Shown here piece after piece: positions 58,093 to 64,000 of a DNA stretch of 64,000 nt. The notes under the pieces are model-generated. The model made no database searches. It had not been told where the DNA came from and saw only the letters and a list, made by a program, of their open reading frames with translations. The translations under genes and the position numbers were made by a program. Source of the DNA: Rhizobiales bacterium 2SD (GTDB taxonomy: Bacteria; Pseudomonadota; Alphaproteobacteria; Rhizobiales; Beijerinckiaceae); contig SCMY01000001.1 in assembly GCA_005502805.1 (NCBI GenBank), positions 310,001-374,000 of the forward strand, given 5' to 3'. Numbering within the stretch: the first letter of the stretch is position 1; each line of letters begins with the position of its first letter.

Positions 58093-58710
58093 TCAACCGC
58101 GGCGCTTCAGCACCGACCAGCCGGCCCCGACCAGGCTCGCCGCCAGCGCCGCCTTGATCAGGTCGCCGAGCAGGAAGGGCAGCACGCCGGCGGCCCAGGC
58201 CTTGGCGAAGCCGATGCCGGTCGCCCCGCTCGCCATCTGCGCGCCGAGCGCCAGCCAGGCGAAACCGAACGCCATCAGCACGATCTCGGCCAGCACCACG
58301 CCGCCGGCGAGCCGCAGGAGCGAAGCCCCGCGCGAGCCGGCCCAGCCGGCGATCGCCGCCGCGACGACGAAGCCGATCAGGAAGCCGCCGGTCGGGCCAA
58401 GCAGATAGAGCGGGCCGGCCGCGACCGGCGGGGTATTGGTGAAGACCGGCAGGCCGGCGAGGCCGTAGGCGATGTAGAGCGCGACGGTCGCGGCGCCGAG
58501 GCGCGCGCCATAGGCGGCGCCGAGGCCGAGCACGGCCAGCGTCTGCAGCGTCATCGGAACCGGCCAGAACGGCACCTTGACCTTGGCGGCGGCGATGATC
58601 AGCAAGCTGCCGACGACAGCGAGCGCGACATTGCGCAGGACCTGGCTGCGCGGGGCCGGCAGGGCCGCGTTGACCATGGAGGTGGCGGGCAGGGACAGCG
58701 TCTCGGCCAT
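58093..58710 (-). CDS. bioY: Biotin transporter BioY
   Basis: A 205-residue S-component of the ECF biotin importer. Family signatures are VPFWPVPMTLQTLAVLGLGA, LYIAYGLAGLPVF, GPTGGFLIGFV and LPFLLGDLIKAALA. Five to six helices are visible. Energising BioM/BioN genes are not adjacent, so it may work alone or with a distant ECF module. No biotin operator is recognised upstream. The gene ends 23 bp from the bidirectional terminator. Confidence 0.93.
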   Translation of the reverse strand: MAETLSLPATSMVNAALPAPRSQVLRNVALAVVGSLLIIAAAKVKVPFWPVPMTLQTLAVLGLGAAYGARLGAATVALYIAYGLAGLPVFTNTPPVAAGPLYLLGPTGGFLIGFVVAAAIAGWAGSRGASLLRLAGGVVLAEIVLMAFGFAWLALGAQMASGATGIGFAKAWAAGVLPFLLGDLIKAALAASLVGAGWSVLKRRG

Positions 58711-58797
58711 CGGATCTCGTCCTTCTTCTTCGGGCGCCGTCGACGCCCGGCTCGTTCGTCTATAGGAAATGGCCCGCCGGCCGACAAGCCGGGGATC

Positions 58798-59757
58798 ATG
58801 CCGCTTCCGGATGTGCAGATGACCAGCGCCGACAAGGACACCACCGACGAACCGCTCGACTTCGACCGCGACCCCGGCGCGGCCTCGGGCGAATTGGTGC
58901 AACTCTCGCCGCTGGTACGCCGCCTGATCGCCGGCAATGGCGGGCCGATGACCTTCACCGGCACCTGCAGCTACATCGTCGGCCGCGGCAAGATCGCGAT
59001 CATCGATCCCGGCCCAGACGATCCCGGCCATGTCGAGCGTCTGCTCGCGGCGATCGCCGGCGAGACCGTCACCGACATCGTCATCACCCACACCCATCGC
59101 GACCATTCGCCGGCCTCGCGCGCAATCCAGGCCGCGACCGGAGCCCGCATCGTCGGCTGCGGCCTGCACCGGCCGGCGCGCGAGCTCGCCCTCGGTGAGA
59201 TCAACCCGCTCGACGCCTCCGCCGACAGGGATTACGCGCCCGATCTGATCATGGCCGAGGGCGACGCCGTCTCCGGACCGGGCTGGACGCTCCAGGCGCT
59301 GGCGACGCCCGGTCACACCGCCAATCATCTCGCCTTCGCCCTGCCGGAGGAGATCACCCTGTTCTCGGGCGATCATGTCATGGCCTGGTCGACCACGATC
59401 GTCGCCCCGCCCGACGGCTCGATGGTCGCCTACATGGCCTCAATCGAGAAGTTGCGGGGGCGCGAGGACCGGCTCTATTGGCCCGGCCATGGCGGCCCGG
59501 TGCGCGAGCCGCAGCGCTTCCTGCGCGGGCTGGTGCAGCACCGGCGCCTGCGCGAGGCGGCGATCCTCGGCCGCCTGCAGGCCGGCGACGAGACGATTGC
59601 CGAGATGGTGCCGCCAATCTATCAGGAACTCCCGCCCCGCCTGCTCGGCGCTGCCTCGCTCTCGGTGCTGGCGCAGCTCGAGGATCTGGTCGCGCGCGGC
59701 GTGGTGCTCTGCGACGACGTCGCGCCATTGCTGGCGAGCCGCTACCGGCTGGCGTGA
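58798..59757 (+). CDS. MBL-fold metallo-hydrolase (LACTB2-like)
   Basis: A 319-residue metallo-beta-lactamase-fold enzyme with two-metal motif HTHRDH (His98, His100, Asp102, His103). Further ligand regions are ATPGHTANHLAF and FSGDHVMAW, with GHGGPV near the end. A C-terminal winged-helix-like region (LRGLVQHRRLREAAILGRLQ, AGDETIAEMV) is typical of LACTB2-type members, which in several cases act on RNA or nucleic acids; bacterial substrates are mostly unknown. It is divergent from bioY. Confidence 0.87.
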   Translation: MPLPDVQMTSADKDTTDEPLDFDRDPGAASGELVQLSPLVRRLIAGNGGPMTFTGTCSYIVGRGKIAIIDPGPDDPGHVERLLAAIAGETVTDIVITHTHRDHSPASRAIQAATGARIVGCGLHRPARELALGEINPLDASADRDYAPDLIMAEGDAVSGPGWTLQALATPGHTANHLAFALPEEITLFSGDHVMAWSTTIVAPPDGSMVAYMASIEKLRGREDRLYWPGHGGPVREPQRFLRGLVQHRRLREAAILGRLQAGDETIAEMVPPIYQELPPRLLGAASLSVLAQLEDLVARGVVLCDDVAPLLASRYRLA

Positions 59758-59769
59758 GGCTCTTGAGAC

Positions 59770-59792
59770 CGCCCTGCAGATGCGTCAGGGCG
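59770..59792. terminator. Weak hairpin after the MBL gene
   Basis: CGCCCTG (59770-59776) and CAGGGCG (59786-59792) pair across a 9-nt loop just past the stop, without a T-run. The next 110 bp contain further short inverted repeats (GTACTCAAAGTAC, and partial copies of CAGATGCG), probably a REP-like intergenic element. Confidence 0.35.
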
Positions 59793-59907
59793 TGTCGAAA
59801 ATGGCGATCTTCGAGCATCGGAGCGGAGCGTACTCAAAGTACGTGAGCACCGAGGCGCAGAAGAGCACCATTTGCAGACCGCCATCACGCATCTGCGGGT
59901 TGGTCTC

Positions 59908-60684
59908 TCAGCGCAGCTCCACCAGCAGCTTCACCTCCTCCTCGAAAGCGGCGATGCGCCTGGCATTGGCGCCGAAATCGAAGCCGCCCAGCCGCGAGGC
60001 CGAGCGGATGTCGATGCGGCTGCCGTCGGCGCGCGGCCGGATGCGGATGGTGATGTCGTCGACGAGGCGCAGCACGCGCGAGCGCGCGACGGCATCGAGC
60101 CGCCCTGCCCCGCTGCGTCCGCCCGGCGCCGCGCCTTCCAGCACCTGCCAGCCGAGATTGACGCAAGCCTTGCGGGCGATGTCGTAGGCGACCTCTGCCG
60201 GCAACTCGAGCACGATCGGCACCGCTTTCGGATAGCCTTGGCGCTGCGCCTTGCGCCGCTCGGCCGGGACATCGGGTGGTACCCGCCCCTGGCGCGCCGT
60301 CAGAGCCACGCGCGAGCGACTGAAGGCCGGCGGCTCGTCGATATCGGTCGAGACGTCGGCGATCAACGGCAGGGTCGCCAGTTGGAAACCGCCATAAGCG
60401 ACCGGAGCCAGCAGCAGCAGGCAGAGCAGGAAGGCCTGCACGGCGATGGCGACGCCGCGATGCCCCTCCTGCCAGATCCGGACGAAGGCGGCGAGCGCCA
60501 GCAGGAAGGCGAGCAGCACGAAGACATAGGCGCCGGCGATCGGCGCCAGCCGCTCCACCGAGGGCTGGCCGAAGCGGAAGATCAGCACGGCGAGGACGAC
60601 GACCGTCAGCCCGAACAGCGCCAGCCGCCGGCTCCAGATCGCCGCACGCGAAATCGGCTCCTCGAAGACGAGACGACGATGCAT
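59908..60684 (-). CDS. DUF1499 membrane protein
   Basis: A 258-residue protein. Three hydrophobic helices (LALFGLTVVVLAVLIFRFG, AYVFVLLAFLLALAAFVRI, AIAVQAFLLCLLLLAPVAYG) precede a soluble DUF1499 domain. That domain contains SRSRVALTARQGRVPPDVPA, GWQVLEGAAPGG, DDITIRIRPRADGSRIDIRS and the final SRLGGFDFGANARRIAAFEE. The function of the family is unknown; the wide alphaproteobacterial occurrence suggests an envelope role. Confidence 0.85.
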   Translation of the reverse strand: MHRRLVFEEPISRAAIWSRRLALFGLTVVVLAVLIFRFGQPSVERLAPIAGAYVFVLLAFLLALAAFVRIWQEGHRGVAIAVQAFLLCLLLLAPVAYGGFQLATLPLIADVSTDIDEPPAFSRSRVALTARQGRVPPDVPAERRKAQRQGYPKAVPIVLELPAEVAYDIARKACVNLGWQVLEGAAPGGRSGAGRLDAVARSRVLRLVDDITIRIRPRADGSRIDIRSASRLGGFDFGANARRIAAFEEEVKLLVELR

Positions 60685-60729
60685 CTCTCTTAGGTGGCGG
60701 AGCGTCGGGAGGAAGGCAAGCGCCGCTCG

Positions 60730-62067
60730 CTAGCGCACGACGATCGGCACCGTCGCCTCGACTATGCCGGGGATGGCGCGCAGCTTCTCGATCAGGTCGA
60801 GCACCTCGTCAGATTGCAGGATCGCCGCATCATCGTTCGCGCTCGGCGCCGCCTTGAGCCAGCGCTGGCGCAGCGCCCCCGGCAGCTCGGCCTCCGTGCC
60901 GAAGCAGGCGAACAGGTTCTCGAAGGCAGCGTCGAGCACGATGTCAGTCAGCCCAAAATCATAGGGGTAGGACTGGCCGCCGGCCCGCAACACGCTCTTG
61001 CCCGCCTCGCCACGCACCGGCAGCACGACCGAGGCCGTGCCATCCGAATCCAGCACCCAGCAATAGAGTTTCGTGCCCGGCTTGCCCTCGATGCGGACAT
61101 CGAGCCGCCTCCCCTTGGCGAAGGGCGAAGCTGCCGGCAGCAAAGCGAGCCGCGCCCGGTCCGAACCCGCCGTCGCAGCCACATGCTCGAGGAAGGGCCG
61201 CACCGACGGATCGCAGCCCAGCCCCTCGACCGGGATGCGATTACGCCCGGTCGGGGCCAGCACGGCGTCGCCGCGGCGGAATTCGAGCTGCATCCAGCTT
61301 TGCCCGCTGCGGTCCTGCTCGAAACGGCCGCGCGTCGTCACCTCTGCGCTAGGCACCGCGCACTGGCCGGGCGCTGCCTTGCGGATCTCCAGCGGCCGCG
61401 CACGCAGAACGCGATCGTCCGAACGGGACTCGACGTCGAGCGCGAGCAGCAGCCGCTCGCTGAGCGCGGCGCTGCAGGCGCTGTAGCCACTCGCCGCGGC
61501 GAAGGGACAAACATCGATCCGCTTCAGCTCCGGCGCCGCCCGCACGAGGTTCTCGACCGCCCGGCTCATCACCTGATCGACATCGACCACACCTGACCTG
61601 GTCCGGATCGCGATCTCGACCGGCTCACTCGTCGCCTTGCAATCGCCCGCCTTGGCGATCGCCTGCAGGCGGAAGCTCGCTTTGTCCTCCTGCCGCGCCG
61701 GCTCGGTGAAAAACACGCTGGCGTCGCCGTCGAACGCCTTGCGGATCTGCGCCTCGGCCTCGCCGGGCTTCTGCAAGTTGAGGCTGTCGCGCAACGTCTT
61801 GATGCGCACGACATCGGCACTCGCCGCCAGCCTGACCCGCCCCTCGCTCTGCAGGCGGCTCTCGATCGCGAGCCTGACCTCATCGGCCTGCGTGCGCGAC
61901 AACACCTGCTGGCCGCCGTCGAAGCCGACCACGGCGAGTGAGAGATCACGCTTGCCCGAGCAGGCAGCAACGCCTTCGAGCCAGGTCGACAAGGCATCGG
62001 CACGCGCAGCGCCAGCGCTCACGATGAAGAGACCAGCGGCAAGAAGACAGCGCGACAAGCCGCTCAC
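60730..62067 (-). CDS. Secreted DUF4384-like protein paired with the caspase-like gene
   Basis: A 445-residue exported protein. The GTG at 62067, 7 bp after the caspase-like gene's stop, begins a signal peptide (SGLSRCLLAAGLFIVSAGAA). Residues ~25-180 resemble a CsgG/TolB-N-like nucleotide-independent domain (LSLAVVGFDGGQQVLSRTQA, ADEVRLAIESRLQS). Near 340-430 a DUF4384-like beta domain occurs (RLDVRIEGKPGTKLYCWVLD, SDGTASVVLPV, then a C-terminal Val-rich end). DUF4384 domains often accompany caspase-like peptidases. A longer frame upstream overlaps the caspase gene and was not used. Confidence 0.65.
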   Translation of the reverse strand: MSGLSRCLLAAGLFIVSAGAARADALSTWLEGVAACSGKRDLSLAVVGFDGGQQVLSRTQADEVRLAIESRLQSEGRVRLAASADVVRIKTLRDSLNLQKPGEAEAQIRKAFDGDASVFFTEPARQEDKASFRLQAIAKAGDCKATSEPVEIAIRTRSGVVDVDQVMSRAVENLVRAAPELKRIDVCPFAAASGYSACSAALSERLLLALDVESRSDDRVLRARPLEIRKAAPGQCAVPSAEVTTRGRFEQDRSGQSWMQLEFRRGDAVLAPTGRNRIPVEGLGCDPSVRPFLEHVAATAGSDRARLALLPAASPFAKGRRLDVRIEGKPGTKLYCWVLDSDGTASVVLPVRGEAGKSVLRAGGQSYPYDFGLTDIVLDAAFENLFACFGTEAELPGALRQRWLKAAPSANDDAAILQSDEVLDLIEKLRAIPGIVEATVPIVVR

Positions 62068-62074
62068 GTTCGAC

Positions 62075-64000
62075 CTAATGCTCCTGCTCCAGCGATCGCG
62101 CATAGCCATCCAGCGCCCGCACGAAGACGGGGTTGAAGCGGCCATCGATCGCGCCGCTGTAATGATCGGCCTTCTGGGCGGCGCGTTGCAAGGCCCGCAC
62201 AGTGTCCGGCTTGAGCTTCTGCTCGGAGACGTCGCTGGCGGAGATCGCCGCGGCACCCGCCTCGCCCTTCGCCAGCGCCTTCATCAGCATCTGCAGCGCG
62301 TTCGTGCCGGGGAAGAAGGAGCCGAAGCCGTTGTCGATCAGCGTCGCCATCGAGACCATCGCGATCGGGTCGCCCTTGTCGGCGGCCTGGCGGAACAGGT
62401 CGAAGCCCTTCTGCGGATTCTTCGGAAAGCCCGGCCGCCCCTCGAGATAGGCCGGCACCAGCTTGGCGATCGAGAAGGCGTCGCCTGCCTCCGCCGCCTT
62501 CTGGTACCACCGCAGCGACGCCGCCTCGTCGCGCGGCCGGCCGCGGCCATATTGCAGCATGCGCCCGACATTGCTCATCGCGATGGCATTGCCGGTGCCG
62601 GCGGCTTGCTCATAAAGCGCAAAGGCCTTCTGCAGCTCGACCTTGCTGCCCTGGCCGTTTTCGTAGAGCGCGCCGAGATTGTTCATCGCCGCGGCGCTGC
62701 CGGCATCGGCCGCCTTGTCATAGGCTGAGAGCGCCTCCTTGTAGCGCTCGGCTTTGTCATAGGAGCGGCCGAGCTGGTAGGAGAGCCGCCTGATCTGAGG
62801 CTGCGACTCCGCCGCCTGCTTGCAGGCCGCAATCGCGGCGCGGGCATCGATCCGCGCGAACTTCACGCCCTTGACGCCCTCGCGCCGATCGGGATCGGCG
62901 GGGTCGCCGGCGAGCTCGTCGCAGTCCTGCACGTGCGGATCACGCGAAGCGTCGGTGCGGCCGAGATAGCCCTCGGCCAGGGAGCGATAGGCGCAGACCG
63001 TGCCGCAGCCCTTGAGATAGTCCTCATAGCGGCCAGAGCCGCCGAGCCTGACCCAGTTCTGCTCGTCGGTCGCAGCTTCGCCGCTGCGGCGCTTGTCGAG
63101 CAGCAGCGCCATCGCCGCCTCGCGATAGCCGCAGGTCTCGCCGCAGCGCGCGACATAGGCCTCGAGCGCGCTGCGCTCGCCGGCCGCCTTGGCCCGCTGC
63201 CAGTTGGCCTCGTCCCGCGCCAGCGCGACCGCCCGCGCCACCGCCGGAACCGGCTGCGCCACTGGTAGAGCGATGGAAGCGAGGTCGATCTCCGGCGCCT
63301 GCTCGCGCCCACTGTCGCGCCGCGCCGCGGCCTCGACACTGTCCTTGAGATAGCGCTGCAGGTCGGACCAGGCGAGCGGCCCGGTCTCGGGCGCGCCGGC
63401 CGACCGCGCCAACCCGGCAGCGCCCATCAGGAAGCGGCTGGTGAACAGGCCGAGCTTCTGGGTCTCGTCCCAATTGGCCGGGGTGGCGCCCGAAGTTGCG
63501 ACCAGCTTGACGATGCCGCCGCCGGTCCGCGGCTTGGCCGGCGTGAAGCCCGGGGCGGAAACGGCGAGCAGGCTCTCGCCCTTGCGGCCGGTCTCGCCGG
63601 TGAAGCAGGCATCGATCATCACGATCAATTGCCGCTTCGCCCCGATCTTCTGACGGACCAGCTCCAGGTTGCGGTAGAGCGTCTGCAGGGCGTAGCCGCT
63701 CTCGCTGGCGTTGGGATTGCCGTCCTGCGGCAAGAGGAAGGGCTGGCGGGTGGCAAGATCGGGCACGCCATGGCCGGAATAATAGACGAAGACGTTCGAG
63801 CGGCCCTCGACGGCGCTGCGCCAGAGCTTGCCGCCCTGCGGATTGGCCTCGCTGCCGAACATCTGGGTGAGCTCGCCGAGCGTCGCGTCCTTCAGCAGGA
63901 AGACGTTCTGCTCGCGGAAACCGAGCGTGCCGGTGAGATAGGCCTTGATCGCCTCGGCGTCGTTATGGGCGAAGTCGACCGTGCTGGTCTGCTTGTACGC
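62075..64000 (-). CDS. Caspase-family protein with Sel1 repeats, 5'-truncated by the window
   Basis: About 641 residues are visible and the frame stays open to the window edge, so the N terminus is missing. The caspase-like (peptidase C14) domain has the catalytic pair: His in VYYSGHGVPD and Cys in MIDACFTGETG, with STVDFAHNDAEAIKAYL upstream. A Cys-containing linker (RCGETCGY, GCGTVCAYR) is followed by Sel1/TPR-like repeats (AADAGSAAAMNNLGALYENG; AAGTGNAIAMSNVGRMLQYG; AAEAGDAFSIAKLVPAYLEG) and a short C-terminal region (KADHYSGAIDGRFNPVFVRA) resembling peptidoglycan-binding repeats. It is coupled to the secreted DUF4384-like gene. Substrate unknown. Confidence 0.87.
   Translation of the reverse strand, partial: AYKQTSTVDFAHNDAEAIKAYLTGTLGFREQNVFLLKDATLGELTQMFGSEANPQGGKLWRSAVEGRSNVFVYYSGHGVPDLATRQPFLLPQDGNPNASESGYALQTLYRNLELVRQKIGAKRQLIVMIDACFTGETGRKGESLLAVSAPGFTPAKPRTGGGIVKLVATSGATPANWDETQKLGLFTSRFLMGAAGLARSAGAPETGPLAWSDLQRYLKDSVEAAARRDSGREQAPEIDLASIALPVAQPVPAVARAVALARDEANWQRAKAAGERSALEAYVARCGETCGYREAAMALLLDKRRSGEAATDEQNWVRLGGSGRYEDYLKGCGTVCAYRSLAEGYLGRTDASRDPHVQDCDELAGDPADPDRREGVKGVKFARIDARAAIAACKQAAESQPQIRRLSYQLGRSYDKAERYKEALSAYDKAADAGSAAAMNNLGALYENGQGSKVELQKAFALYEQAAGTGNAIAMSNVGRMLQYGRGRPRDEAASLRWYQKAAEAGDAFSIAKLVPAYLEGRPGFPKNPQKGFDLFRQAADKGDPIAMVSMATLIDNGFGSFFPGTNALQMLMKALAKGEAGAAAISASDVSEQKLKPDTVRALQRAAQKADHYSGAIDGRFNPVFVRALDGYARSLEQEH

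Overview
The window looks like chromosomal DNA of a GC-rich alphaproteobacterium of the Hyphomicrobiales (Rhizobiales). The gene families are a general match to Bosea- or Methylobacterium-type soil bacteria: Bug/TctC binding proteins, an IalB protein, DUF1488, DUF1499 and many ABC uptake genes. The genus is an inference from family resemblance, not shown by any marker gene here.

Left part (1-12.5 kb). A minus-strand arsenic operon runs arsR, arsC, acr3, a second arsR, an ArsO-like flavoprotein with a Cys-rich tail, and the start of an MFS transporter. A perfect 9-bp inverted repeat covers the first arsR start. After a degraded stretch come a lactonase, two Bug-type carboxylate-binding proteins, a GntR regulator with two winged-helix domains, and an aconitase. 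A 22-bp GCAT...ATGC motif lies upstream of both the first Bug gene and the aconitase, so the GntR protein probably controls both units.

Middle-left (12.5-24 kb). Two operons converge head to head. The plus operon encodes an acyl-CoA ligase and a complete Liv-type ABC importer (G, H, M, K, F). The minus operon encodes a TetR regulator, both subunits of a coenzyme-B12 acyl-CoA mutase, its MeaB-type GTPase and a PaaI thioesterase. Nearly identical 20-bp operators sit at the outer ends of both, so import, CoA activation and carbon-skeleton rearrangement of one carboxylic acid are probably co-regulated. The mutase has substrate-pocket residues unlike those of the characterised classes and is the best candidate here for undescribed chemistry.

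Centre (24-32 kb). An IS3 relic is followed by an IalB-like secreted protein, a 1853-residue autotransporter with 22 complete 21-residue repeats, and a divergent AraC-family regulator.

Right-centre (32.4-55.3 kb). A roughly 23-kb genomic island is inserted at the 3' end of a tRNA-Gln gene. The last 20 bp of the tRNA are repeated exactly at 32374, 100 bp before a tyrosine-recombinase gene. Cargo includes a candidate HUH endonuclease, a PGN_0703-type nuclease, a frameshifted DUF2958 gene, a carbohydrate cluster (mannose-6-phosphate-isomerase-like protein, GT4 fused to an alpha/alpha-barrel region, GH130, GH13, GT4), many small proteins, a HlyIII-type membrane protein, a LuxR regulator with a degenerate receiver, and an XRE regulator. 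A palindromic element of constant length occurs three times between the modules.

Right end (55.3-64 kb). Core-type genes: tRNA-Pro, a chemoreceptor, BioY, an MBL-fold hydrolase, a DUF1499 protein, a DUF4384-like secreted protein, and a caspase-like protein with Sel1 repeats that runs off the window.
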